The notes below the pieces were generated by a model, which ran no database searches, was not told the origin of the DNA, and saw only the letters and a list, made by a program, of their open reading frames with translations. From Coraliomargarita sinensis (GTDB lineage Bacteria > Verrucomicrobiota > Verrucomicrobiia > Opitutales > Coraliomargaritaceae), in the NCBI RefSeq assembly GCF_003185655.1, contig NZ_QHJQ01000003.1, forward strand, positions 401,458 to 465,457: a stretch of 64,000 nt of DNA. Direction: 5' to 3'. Made by a program: the position numbers and the translations under genes. Below are positions 1 through 8,625 of this stretch, one piece after another; positions within the stretch are counted from its first letter, which is position 1, and each line of letters begins with the position of its first letter.

Positions 1-1267
1 TCCCAAGCCACTTCACGAACTCACAGTGTTCACCGAGTTCTCTGAGCGCGTCCTGGACATTCGCATCGTCGTGGTGGCCGATAAAGTCGATAAAGAACAG
101 ATAGTCCCAGGCTTTCTTCCGGCTGGGGCGCGACTCGATCTTGCTGAGGTTGATCCCTCGTGACCCGAAGGGACGGAGGGTTTTTTCCAGAGCCCCGGGC
201 TCGTCTTTTAAAGAGATCACCAGGCTGGTCTTATCCTTGCCGTTCCCCAGCGGTTTGGCCTGCGTCTTGCCGATCACCAGGAAACGGGTGACATTGTCAT
301 CGCGGTCCTGAATGCCCTGCGCTTGAACCGGCACTTCATAATGCTGGGCGGAAAGCACACTCGCCACTGCGGCAACCCCATCCAGTTCGGATGCCATGCG
401 CACCGCCTCGGCGGTACTGACAACGTCCATCGTCGGTACGCCGGGCAAATTCGCGTGCAACCACTCGCGGCACTGGCCAAGGGCCTGGTCTTTGGAACGC
501 ACCTCCTTGACCTGATTCAGCGGCACGCGCGAAACGAGACAATGCTCGATCGGGAGATAAACCTGCGAACAGATATGCAGATCGGAATCGACCAGCATGT
601 CCATGGAGTGAAAAACCGCGCCCTCGGTGGAATTTTCGATCGGGATCACGCCGTAATCGGCGGCTCCGTTCTCCACCTCGTTAAAGACATCCGGAATCGT
701 CTTCATCGCTCGGTAGTTTAGGCTCACCCCGAAGTTGCGGATGGCCGCCTGATGCGTGTAGGTCGCCTCCGGTCCGAGGTACGCGATTTCCAACTTCTTT
801 TCCAGAGAGATCGAGCTGGAAATGACCTCGCGGTAAACCGCCTGCAGCGTCACATCGGTGCTAGGCCCTTCGTTCAGCGAAGCGATCTTGGCCATAACGA
901 TGGCCTCGCGGGTCGGATCGTAGTAGTCGGCCCCACGGGCGTGCTTGATACGCCCGATTTCACCGGCGTGACGCACCCGTTCGTTCAGTAAATTAACAAT
1001 CTCGTGGTCGAGTTCATCCACCAGCTTAGGATCCGTCTCGACCGCATTGGGTGCTAGGCCCGCCAGCATGAGCGTGCGGTAAATCGCCCGTAAACTGTCC
1101 GCGGTCAGCGGGCCCTGATTGAAGCGGACCACTTTTTCCAGCACCTGCTCTTCGCTGTAGCCACCCTCCTTTTGCACACGTTCGTTGAGCAAACTCACGA
1201 ACCGCGTATCGATTAGGTCGATCGCATCACGGTGACGCTTGAGTTCTGAGCTGATATCTTCGGCCAT
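1..1267 (-). CDS. pheA: Bifunctional chorismate mutase / prephenate dehydratase, 3' end cut by window
   Basis: Converts chorismate to prephenate and then phenylpyruvate in phenylalanine synthesis, in the cytoplasm. Translating the minus strand from ATG at 1267 gives 422 residues that stay open to base 2. Residues about 75-165 form a chorismate mutase helix bundle, and the prephenate dehydratase domain follows with YLGPEATYTHQAA, the signature PIENSTEG and TRFLVIG. A C-terminal ACT domain carries the ESRP motif that binds phenylalanine in this family, so feedback inhibition is expected. Residues 1-65 look like a second, degenerate chorismate mutase-type helix pair. It starts 6 bp after the scpB stop, so the two genes probably share a transcript. 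The C-terminus is outside the window. Confidence 0.93.
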   Translation of the reverse strand, partial: MAEDISSELKRHRDAIDLIDTRFVSLLNERVQKEGGYSEEQVLEKVVRFNQGPLTADSLRAIYRTLMLAGLAPNAVETDPKLVDELDHEIVNLLNERVRHAGEIGRIKHARGADYYDPTREAIVMAKIASLNEGPSTDVTLQAVYREVISSSISLEKKLEIAYLGPEATYTHQAAIRNFGVSLNYRAMKTIPDVFNEVENGAADYGVIPIENSTEGAVFHSMDMLVDSDLHICSQVYLPIEHCLVSRVPLNQVKEVRSKDQALGQCREWLHANLPGVPTMDVVSTAEAVRMASELDGVAAVASVLSAQHYEVPVQAQGIQDRDDNVTRFLVIGKTQAKPLGNGKDKTSLVISLKDEPGALEKTLRPFGSRGINLSKIESRPSRKKAWDYLFFIDFIGHHDDANVQDALRELGEHCEFVKWLG

Positions 1268-1273
1268 GCCGCT

Positions 1274-2065
1274 CTATTTTTCCTCGGTTTCTGCGATTTG
1301 ATCGGCCGCATCGCTCTCGGCGTTTTCCTTCTTCCAGTCGATCTCGGCATAACTCTCATCCAGTGGCAACTCATCCGGCTTCGGTTCTTTGGAAAGCCCG
1401 ACATCTTCGTCGGAAATTTCTTCAACCGGTTCGTCCGTGTGACGCATCCACTCATCGATCTGATTATTGGTCAACACATCCGAGGCAGGAAGCTCATCGA
1501 GTTCCTTGATCCCGGTAAATTCGAGGAACTTTTCCGTGGTGCCATATTGAATCGGACGACCGGGAAGCTCCGCCCGTCCGGTGACGTGCACGAGCTCGAG
1601 CTCGAGCAGTTTGTTGAGTGCACTATCCACGGAAACACCGCGGATGGCTTCCATCTCGGCCCGGGTCACAGGCTGGCGGTAGGCGATGATCGACATGGTT
1701 TCCAGCGCGGCGGGGCTGAGCTTCATCGGGCGCGGTTCGCCACGGAGCAAACGCACGAATTCGGCATACTGGGGCGCCGTCACGATCTGGTAGCCGTTCG
1801 GTCCTTCAACGATGCGGTAGGTCTTATCCTCTACTTCGGCGGCGTCCGTCAGGGCGGTGAGAGCCTCTCGCAATTGTGCCTGTGTCACCAAGCTGGGCAC
1901 CTCCACTTCGCTGGCATCCTCCTCGGTGGATTCCTTGGCTTCTTCGGCTGCAGCGGAAGCCTCCTCGTGATAACGGGCGAACAGCTTCACCAGATCTTTC
2001 ATCGAAATCGGCTCGGCGGTGGAAAGCAAGAGGGCTTCAAGGGTCTTTTGCAGATTAAATTCCAT
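1274..2065 (-). CDS. scpB: SMC-ScpAB condensin subunit ScpB
   Basis: Kleisin-binding winged-helix subunit of the SMC-ScpAB condensin, needed for chromosome compaction and segregation. The 263-residue product has the family signatures: IIAYRQPVTRAEMEAIRGV, a GRAELPGRPIQYGTT stretch and an FLEFTGI end of the second winged helix. An acidic insert (residues about 33-55) and an acidic C-terminal tail of about 70 residues are extra to the core. The gene lies directly before pheA (6 bp gap) and is divergent from ilvD, with 136 bp between the two starts that must hold both promoters. Confidence 0.93.
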   Translation of the reverse strand: MEFNLQKTLEALLLSTAEPISMKDLVKLFARYHEEASAAAEEAKESTEEDASEVEVPSLVTQAQLREALTALTDAAEVEDKTYRIVEGPNGYQIVTAPQYAEFVRLLRGEPRPMKLSPAALETMSIIAYRQPVTRAEMEAIRGVSVDSALNKLLELELVHVTGRAELPGRPIQYGTTEKFLEFTGIKELDELPASDVLTNNQIDEWMRHTDEPVEEISDEDVGLSKEPKPDELPLDESYAEIDWKKENAESDAADQIAETEEK

Positions 2066-2201
2066 GTATGTCGTCTATAGAATGGGCAAATATCGGGCTT
2101 GTAGAGTAAAAAGGGAGTTGTCGAACAATCCGCTATTGATTGGAATCCACGTTTTTCTGCAACGAGAAAGACCCAGACAAGAAATTAAATTCAAATTAGA
2201 C

Positions 2202-3917
2202 ATGTCCAAAGAGAATACACGCCCCCACTCTTCCGTCGTTGTCGACGGTAACGACCGCGCAGCCGCCCGCTCCATGTTGCGGGCTGTCGGCTTCGAAGAT
2301 GCCGACTTCCAGAAGCCGCAGGTCGCCGTCGCCGGTTCCCCCAGCGACCTCACCCCTTGTAACATGCACCTCGGTGACCTCGCGGAGCACGCCTCCAACG
2401 GAATCAACAACGCGGGCGGCAAGGCCGTCAATTTCAGCACCATCACCGTTTCCGACGGCATCAGCATGGGCACCAAAGGCATGCGCTACAGTCTGGTTTC
2501 GCGCGACGTGATCGCCGACTCCATCGAGACGACGACCGCGGCCGAGGGATTTGACGGGCTCGTCACCATCGGGGGCTGCGATAAAAATATGCCGGGCTGC
2601 ATGATCGCTATCGCCCGGCTCAATCGCCCGGCGGTCTTTGTCTACGGGGGCACCATTCTTCCCGGCTTCCGCCCGAAGGACGAAAAAGAGGAGTGCAATC
2701 CGATGGACATCGTTTCGGTTTTCGAGGCGATCGGGAAACACGCCAAAGGCGAACTGACCGACGAGGAACTCAAGGAAGTTGAGAAATACGCCATCCCCGG
2801 CCCCGGCTCCTGCGGCGGAATGTACACCGCAAACACCATGGCCAGCGCCATCGAGGCGCTGGGTATGAGCCTGCCCGGCAGTTCCGCACAGGCCGCGATC
2901 AGCGAGTCCAAGCGCAAGGACTGCGAAATGGCCGGTGCTGCCGTCGTTAACATGCTGGAAAAGGGAATCAAGCCCCGCGACATCATGACGCGCAAGGCCT
3001 TTGAAAACGCCATCATGACCTGCCTGGCCCTCGGTGGTTCGACCAACCTCATCCTCCACCTTCTGGCCATCGCCCACTCCGCCGAGGTCGAACTCACTAT
3101 CGATGATTTCCGTGAGATCGGCCAGCGCATCCCGCTGCTGGCTGATGTGAAACCTTTCGGGAAGTACAGCATGAATCATCTTATCCGTATCGGTGGCATC
3201 CGCCCGATGATGAAGATGCTGCTCGATCGTGGTCTGCTCCATGGCGATTGCCTGACCGTAACCGGCGAGACCATCGCGGAATCGCTTAAAGACGTGCAGC
3301 CCTACGGCACATTCCCCGACGAGCAGGATATCATCCGCCCCTGGGATAATCCGATCAAGGACAGCACACACCTGCGCATCCTGCGCGGTAATCTCGCCCC
3401 CGGAGCGGCGGTCGGCAAGATCACCGGCAAGGAAGGGCTTTATTTCAAGGGCACAGCCAAAGTTTACGAAGGCGAGGAAGAAGCGCTTATCGGTATCCTC
3501 CGCGGCGATGTGGTGGCCGGCGATGTCGTTGTGATTCGCAATGAAGGCCCTGTTGGCGGTCCCGGCATGCGCGAGATGCTCTCCCCCACCAGCGCAGTGG
3601 CCGGTCGCGGCTTGATCAAGGAAGTCGCCCTTATCACCGACGGACGTTTCTCCGGCGGCAGCCACGGTTTTGATGTCGGTCACATCACTCCGGAAGCGGC
3701 CTGCGGTGGTCCCATCGGAATCGTCAAGAACGGCGACACCATCGAGATTGATGCCGAGAAGAACACCATCGACCTCCTGATCGACGAGGCGGAATACAAA
3801 GCACGTATGGATGCCTTCAAGCCGACTGGCCCGGGCGAAAAACGGGGAGTGCTGGGCAAATACGCCGCCCTTGTTGCCACCGCCTCCGAGGGGGCCGTCA
3901 CCGATAAAAATCTTTAG
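2202..3917 (+). CDS. ilvD: Dihydroxy-acid dehydratase
   Basis: Dehydrates 2,3-dihydroxy-isovalerate and 2,3-dihydroxy-3-methylvalerate in valine and isoleucine synthesis; iron-sulfur enzyme of the IlvD/Edd family. The ATG at 2202 gives 571 residues, the usual family length; the reading frame is open further upstream but that part has no family character. Probable cluster ligands are C53 (TPCNMH), C126 (GGCDKNMPGC) and C204 (GPGSCGGMYTANTM). The C-terminal signatures NEGPVGGPGMREM and DGRFSGGSHGFDVGHITPE are present. It stands alone, divergent from scpB, and converges on the next minus-strand gene. Confidence 0.96.
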   Translation: MSKENTRPHSSVVVDGNDRAAARSMLRAVGFEDADFQKPQVAVAGSPSDLTPCNMHLGDLAEHASNGINNAGGKAVNFSTITVSDGISMGTKGMRYSLVSRDVIADSIETTTAAEGFDGLVTIGGCDKNMPGCMIAIARLNRPAVFVYGGTILPGFRPKDEKEECNPMDIVSVFEAIGKHAKGELTDEELKEVEKYAIPGPGSCGGMYTANTMASAIEALGMSLPGSSAQAAISESKRKDCEMAGAAVVNMLEKGIKPRDIMTRKAFENAIMTCLALGGSTNLILHLLAIAHSAEVELTIDDFREIGQRIPLLADVKPFGKYSMNHLIRIGGIRPMMKMLLDRGLLHGDCLTVTGETIAESLKDVQPYGTFPDEQDIIRPWDNPIKDSTHLRILRGNLAPGAAVGKITGKEGLYFKGTAKVYEGEEEALIGILRGDVVAGDVVVIRNEGPVGGPGMREMLSPTSAVAGRGLIKEVALITDGRFSGGSHGFDVGHITPEAACGGPIGIVKNGDTIEIDAEKNTIDLLIDEAEYKARMDAFKPTGPGEKRGVLGKYAALVATASEGAVTDKNL

Positions 3918-3965
3918 GGAAAGCCTTTAATCCGAGTGAGCAAACCGGGCGGACCGCCCGATGCT

Positions 3966-4922
3966 TCACTCCATCAGTTTGATCGCTTCCGCGATTGACT
4001 CCCTTGCGGCCGGGGCATCCCCCTTCCCCCCGTAAACGGGAAATTCCAAGGTGTAGGGGACTTCGAGTCCCAACTCCTGGTAGATTCTGGGGAAATCCAC
4101 TTTCTGGCCCTGAAGGTGGAGGGGCCCCCGCATGAGTTTTTCGTCGGCATAGACCCCTGCAACGTGGGTGTGAATGATATAGTCCTTCGCCTTCTCGATA
4201 AAAACGGACATATCCTGGCTGTTGCCGTGACCAAAGGCGTAATCCTCCACCCCCAAATGATACCAGTCCAGGGCCAGGCCAAACCATTCGGGTTCTCCCA
4301 CCTCCTCGACCAAATCGAGACAGACCCAGGGGTTGGTGCCGAAATAACCGGGATGCCCCTTCATCGCACCGCCCTCGCCAGCAAAAAAGTTGTCATTGAG
4401 GCACTCCAGCACCAATCGAACCTGTTTGCTCTTGGCGTAGGCGGTTAAGTCGCGGTAGGCCGCAACCAGATTGTCAAACTGCCGGGAAAAACTGAGGTCG
4501 ACCGCCTTGTTGCCGGTGAAACAGATGACCATGGGTACATCATGCTTCGACGCGTGATCGATCGTGTCCTTGAGCGCCTTCGTCACTTGCTCCCTCTCGG
4601 CGGGGTTTCCGGGACTCAAGACAAAAGGAGGGAGATCCGGGATCTCTTTGACCAGACAGGGCACCGCCACGCCGGCATCCTGAATCGTTTCGACATATTT
4701 ATGCGGAGGAATGTCGATCGCCATCTCGTGCTCCTTCGCGATCGCAATCATTTCGTCGAGCGAGAACAGCCCCGCACCACCGTCGTTGCTGAAACACCAC
4801 CAGGCGAGAGCCGGCCCGGAAAGACCTGTCACCGAGGCTTTTTTCTCAGCGGCACGAGTCGATCCCGCGGATAAGGTGCACAACAGGCACAGTAATGTCA
4901 GGGTTTGAATCAATTTATTCAT
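3966..4922 (-). CDS. Secreted sugar phosphate isomerase/epimerase-like TIM barrel
   Basis: A 318-residue protein of the xylose isomerase-like TIM-barrel (AP endonuclease 2) superfamily, often annotated hydroxypyruvate isomerase or sugar phosphate epimerase. An N-terminal signal peptide (hydrophobic core residues 5-19, ending near TRAA) implies export to the periplasm. Family-like features are a metal-binding Glu in LVLECLND, the Asp in LALDWYHLGV, the IIHTHVAG strand and the late Glu in YTLEFPVYGG. ATG at 4922 is chosen; a GTG one codon upstream is possible. Substrate unknown. Exported members are common among verrucomicrobial and planctomycete carbohydrate genes. Confidence 0.75.
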   Translation of the reverse strand: MNKLIQTLTLLCLLCTLSAGSTRAAEKKASVTGLSGPALAWWCFSNDGGAGLFSLDEMIAIAKEHEMAIDIPPHKYVETIQDAGVAVPCLVKEIPDLPPFVLSPGNPAEREQVTKALKDTIDHASKHDVPMVICFTGNKAVDLSFSRQFDNLVAAYRDLTAYAKSKQVRLVLECLNDNFFAGEGGAMKGHPGYFGTNPWVCLDLVEEVGEPEWFGLALDWYHLGVEDYAFGHGNSQDMSVFIEKAKDYIIHTHVAGVYADEKLMRGPLHLQGQKVDFPRIYQELGLEVPYTLEFPVYGGKGDAPAARESIAEAIKLME

Positions 4923-5233
4923 CACAGGGGTACTTGATTACGTTTCAGATAAGCAGAATGTCCGGGCAATTCTTTATATACAAGCAAAGCTTCTGCAACT
5001 GAAAGGAATTCGCTTTGGCCAGCTCAGACGCATCTTTAGCGATATAGAAGAAGGGCGTTTAAGCTGGGAATAGGTAATACTCTGTATTGGGCCGCTGATC
5101 ATTTACGTGCACCGGCCTACACAAAAAGATTTTTTGCAGTTTCCCCGCCGTGATTGACGCATTCCCCTGCAAATGATCTACCTGCGAAGCTTCTTTACTT
5201 CCCTACTTCCTATAGATCATTAATAGAAAGATC
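4923..5233. other. Intergenic region before pgi
   Basis: About 310 bp without a convincing gene. It must hold the promoters of the divergent epimerase-like gene and pgi. The stretch 4990-5072 translates as a short open fragment without a start (about 25 residues ending in a stop), which may be a gene remnant. I see no clear hairpin or repeat. Confidence 0.4.
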
Positions 5234-6808
5234 ATGTCCTGGGAAAAATTCACCAAACACTATCTCACACTGCCAGAGCTCGATTTCGCGCTCGACATCA
5301 GCCGCATTGATTTCGGCGACGGCTTTCTGGCCGAAATGGAGCCCAAGATGCAAGAGGCCTACAAGGCGATGGCGGATCTCGAGGCGGGTGCCATTGCCAA
5401 CCCGGATGAGAACCGGATGGTCGGCCACTACTGGCTGCGCGATGCCTCGCTGGCCCCGGAACCGGAGCTGACCACCGAAATCGAAAAGTGCCTGGCCGAT
5501 ATCAGGCAAATCGCGACCAAGGTCCACTCCGGGGAACTGGCGGGCGCTAAAGGTAAATTTAAGAACTGTCTCGTCATCGGCATCGGGGGATCGGCACTAG
5601 GACCTCAGTTTGTAGCCGACGCTCTCGGTAATCCGGATAGGGATAAGATGCAGCTCCACTTCTTCGACAACACCGACCCCGACGGCATCGACCGCACTCT
5701 GGCCACACTGGATGGCGAGCTGGGCGAAACCCTCGCCGTGGTCATTTCCAAATCCGGCGGCACGCCGGAGACCCGCAACGGCATGCTGGAGGCCCAGGCC
5801 GCCTACAAGTCTGCCGGAGTCGATTTCGCCAAACACGCCATCGCCATTACCGGCGCAGGCTCCAAGCTCGACAAAGTCGCCGAGTCCGAGGGCTGGCTGA
5901 CCCGGCTCCCCATGTGGGATTGGGTCGGTGGCCGCACCTCCGAACTCGCCGCGGTCGGCCTCCTTCCGGCTGCGCTCCAGGGTCTGAAAATCGACCGCAT
6001 GCTGGCCGGTGCCGCCGCCATGGATGCCGCCACTCGCAGCACGGAAACAACAAAGAACCCCGCCGCCCTCCTCGCCCTCATGTGGTATTACGCCACCGAG
6101 GGCAAAGGTGCCAAGGACATGGTCGTCCTCCCCTACAAGGACCGCCTCATGCTCTTTTCCAAATACCTCCAGCAACTCGTCATGGAGTCGCTGGGCAAGG
6201 AGTTCGACCTCGACGGCAACACCGTCAATCAGGGGATCGCCGTATACGGGAACAAGGGCTCGACCGATCAACATGCCTACGTCCAGCAGCTACGGGAAGG
6301 GGTGCATAACTTCTTCGTCACCTTCATCGAAGTACTCAAGGACCGCGAAGGAGACTCGATCGAAGTCGAAGATGGTATCACAACCGGCGACTTCCTCCAG
6401 GGCTTCTACCTCGGCACGCGTGACGCACTCTACGAGAACGGCCGCCAATCGATCACCATCACGATTTCCGAGGTCACGGCCGAGGCCGTCGGCCAGCTCA
6501 TCGCGCTCTTCGAGCGTGCGGTCGGCTTCTACGCCTCGTTGGTCAACATTAACGCCTACCACCAGCCGGGTGTCGAAGCCGGCAAGAAAGCCGCCGCCAG
6601 CGTACTCGGGATCGAAAGCAAAATAATCAGCCTCCTGCGTGAAAAGGCAGGAGAACGCTTGAATACCGTCACAATTGCGCAACACTTGGGCCTTGAGTCG
6701 CAAACAGAAATCATTTTTAAACTACTGAATCGTCTTGCTGCAAACCAGCGTGGCATCATTGCAGAAGATAAATTTTCCACCCCAGAAACACAGTTTTATT
6801 ACGAATAA
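5234..6808 (+). CDS. pgi: Glucose-6-phosphate isomerase
   Basis: Interconverts glucose 6-phosphate and fructose 6-phosphate in glycolysis and gluconeogenesis. The 524-residue product carries the sugar isomerase pattern: [18 protein letters not shown] for the first SIS domain, [16 protein letters not shown] for the phosphate-binding loop, and [16 protein letters not shown] containing the PGI signature and catalytic His region. The C-terminal part has a winged-helix-like extension (residues about 470-524). First gene of a probable three-gene unit with the coiled-coil protein at 6827 (18 bp gap) and the small lipoprotein at 7683, ended by the terminator at 7851. Confidence 0.95.
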   Translation: MSWEKFTKHYLTLPELDFALDISRIDFGDGFLAEMEPKMQEAYKAMADLEAGAIANPDENRMVGHYWLRDASLAPEPELTTEIEKCLADIRQIATKVHSGELAGAKGKFKNCLVIGIGGSALGPQFVADALGNPDRDKMQLHFFDNTDPDGIDRTLATLDGELGETLAVVISKSGGTPETRNGMLEAQAAYKSAGVDFAKHAIAITGAGSKLDKVAESEGWLTRLPMWDWVGGRTSELAAVGLLPAALQGLKIDRMLAGAAAMDAATRSTETTKNPAALLALMWYYATEGKGAKDMVVLPYKDRLMLFSKYLQQLVMESLGKEFDLDGNTVNQGIAVYGNKGSTDQHAYVQQLREGVHNFFVTFIEVLKDREGDSIEVEDGITTGDFLQGFYLGTRDALYENGRQSITITISEVTAEAVGQLIALFERAVGFYASLVNINAYHQPGVEAGKKAAASVLGIESKIISLLREKAGERLNTVTIAQHLGLESQTEIIFKLLNRLAANQRGIIAEDKFSTPETQFYYE

Positions 6809-6826
6809 ATCGCCACTGTCACTCAT

Positions 6827-7663
6827 ATGAAAAACCTATCTCTTATCCTTCGCATTCTCGCGATAGTCGCCGCAGTCGCTGCCACGACCCTGTTCTTTAT
6901 CAGCAAAGGTAAACTCGCTGATATGGATACCGAACTCACCCAAACAAAGCAGGTGCTATCTTCGACCCAAACAGAGTTGAGCGACACACAAAACGTCCTC
7001 CAACGTACAGAGACGCAGCTGAAACGGGAGCAAAACAATCTGGCCGAGACGAAAGCCGAGCTGGAAGAGACCGAGTCCAAATTCTACGCCTCACAACAGG
7101 AAGCCACCCGAGCCAAGAATGCTCTTGAAGAAGCTAATACTCAAATAACCAGCTTGGAGAACGACGCCAGGGAACTCAAAGCTGACTTAGTCGCCACTCA
7201 GGAAGAACTGGCCAATGCAAGTCGCGAAGCAGAAATCAATCAGCTGAACGAGCGCATTGCGGAACTCGAAAGCAAGAATGAAGAGCTCATGGTCGATCTT
7301 GAGTCTAAGACTGCTATTGCCGACGCAGTTACCGCTAAGAAGCAGCAGTCCAGCCCCAATGGCCAAGGTGGTATTGATACTACAATCTCCTCGTTGTCCG
7401 TGGGTGGTGAGCCTATTCAAAGGATTCGTCTGGAAACGACAGTCAACTCCATCAGCACGAACGACGGTCTGATCGTCCTCGACAGCAACCCTGAACTCGG
7501 CCTCTCCGCTGGCCAGACCATTACTCTGGTTCAAGACTTGAAGGCTGTGGGGAAGGTACAGATCCAGAAAATTGAAGAAAACTACGCTGTGGCCAACATA
7601 CTTCCGGGCAGCACCGGCACCAAGAAGCTGAGCTCCGGCAGCAAGGTTCAATTACTTCTCTAA
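6827..7663 (+). CDS. Membrane-anchored coiled-coil protein with C-terminal beta domain
   Basis: Unrecognised 278-residue protein. Residues 5-25 form one membrane segment or uncleaved signal anchor. Residues 30-175 are a long heptad-rich coiled coil full of Glu, Gln, Thr and Leu. Residues about 200-278 look like a compact beta domain (VNSISTNDGLIVLDSNPELG, then a barrel-like hydrophobic pattern ending KVQLLL). The layout suggests a periplasmic tether or scaffold. It follows pgi by 18 bp and probably shares its transcript, though no functional link is obvious. Confidence 0.8.
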   Translation: MKNLSLILRILAIVAAVAATTLFFISKGKLADMDTELTQTKQVLSSTQTELSDTQNVLQRTETQLKREQNNLAETKAELEETESKFYASQQEATRAKNALEEANTQITSLENDARELKADLVATQEELANASREAEINQLNERIAELESKNEELMVDLESKTAIADAVTAKKQQSSPNGQGGIDTTISSLSVGGEPIQRIRLETTVNSISTNDGLIVLDSNPELGLSAGQTITLVQDLKAVGKVQIQKIEENYAVANILPGSTGTKKLSSGSKVQLLL

Positions 7664-7682
7664 TCGGCGGGGCCTGACGAAA

Positions 7683-7832
7683 ATGATCCGACTATTCCTA
7701 GTTATCGCCATCGCAATGAGCACGCTCGGTGTCACCGGTTGCTTTAATAGCTCACCCGATGAGCAATCCGTCCCCTGGAGTCGTCCCGCCGACTGGGAAC
7801 GAGGCGCGCCGGGCTTCGGTGGCGGCTACTAG
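7683..7832 (+). CDS. Small lipoprotein, 49 aa
   Basis: ATG at 7683 opens a 49-residue frame with a lipoprotein signal peptide (residues 2-17) and a lipobox GVTGC, Cys18. The mature part, about 30 residues, is Pro/Trp/Gly-rich and ends in GAPGFGGGY. It sits 19 bp after the coiled-coil gene and just before a strong terminator, which supports it as a real last gene. Function unknown. Confidence 0.65.
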   Translation: MIRLFLVIAIAMSTLGVTGCFNSSPDEQSVPWSRPADWERGAPGFGGGY

Positions 7833-7850
7833 TCCGACAAAGATTTTTTC

Positions 7851-7882
7851 AAAAGCCGCAGTTAACTCTGCGGCTTTTTTGT
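7851..7882 (+). terminator. Rho-independent terminator after the pgi unit
   Basis: An 11-bp stem (AAAAGCCGCAG with CTGCGGCTTTT) and a 6-nt loop, followed by a run of T. It lies 18 bp after the small lipoprotein gene and closes the unit. Confidence 0.9.
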
Positions 7883-8081
7883 GCCCGCTTCTTTTACGCC
7901 GCCGCTGCCGTATGCCCTATCACCTAACTTAATAGCATTTTGCAGAAGTTTTCTTTGAATAATCGATCCTCGTCGCGAAGTTGCCATAGCCGGGTCGCAG
8001 TTTCTTCCGGGGCTTCAGGCCAAGATGGTATCAATTGAAAATTACCGTTGGCTCCTGATCCGGAGACGTTATCTATAACAT

Positions 8082-8537
8082 ATGGAATCGTCTGAAAATT
8101 CGACGCCCGAGAAGCAAGCGGACACGGGCAAAAACTCAAATTCTAAAAAACCGCAGTACATGATGGGCATGCTCTGCCACCTGCTGGCACTCACCGCTCT
8201 GGTCGGTGTGCCCTTTGGCAATATCCTCGGCCCTCTGGTCATTTGGCTGATCAAAAAGGAGGATCACCCTTTTATCGATAAGTGCGGAAAGGAATCGCTG
8301 AACTTCCAGATTACCGCCACCTTGGCAGGTATGGCGCTAGGCGTGGTCGCTGTGGTGACGACTTTTATCGCAGCAATTCCCATCATCGGGCTGATTAGCT
8401 TTCTGTTTCTACCACTGATTGCCCTGGCCGGCCTCGCCTTAATGGTCGCAGTCATCGTCTTCACCGTAATCGCTGCCATCAAAGCCAGCGAGGGCACTAA
8501 TTATAGATACCCCTACTCCATTCGGCTGATTCAGTAA
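8082..8537 (+). CDS. DUF4870 membrane protein
   Basis: A 151-residue inner-membrane protein. After a polar N-terminal tail of about 25 residues come the DUF4870 marks: CHLLALTALVGVPFGNILGP, then LVIWLIKKEDHPFI and ESLNFQ. Three to four membrane segments are visible (about residues 30-65, 80-105 and 108-135). Function of the family is unknown. The gene stands alone between unrelated genes. Confidence 0.85.
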   Translation: MESSENSTPEKQADTGKNSNSKKPQYMMGMLCHLLALTALVGVPFGNILGPLVIWLIKKEDHPFIDKCGKESLNFQITATLAGMALGVVAVVTTFIAAIPIIGLISFLFLPLIALAGLALMVAVIVFTVIAAIKASEGTNYRYPYSIRLIQ

Positions 8538-8625
8538 TCATAGCTGTTGTTATCCCGTTAAGCTGAACGGGGAACGACGGCACAAACTCCTTGTCGAGTC
8601 AGCTAAGCTTTGCACGCTCTGCCCT

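Noticed and set aside
1298..2080. Long plus-strand frame opposite scpB
   Set aside because: It is the reverse of a clearly recognised scpB gene; its residues lack any family pattern.
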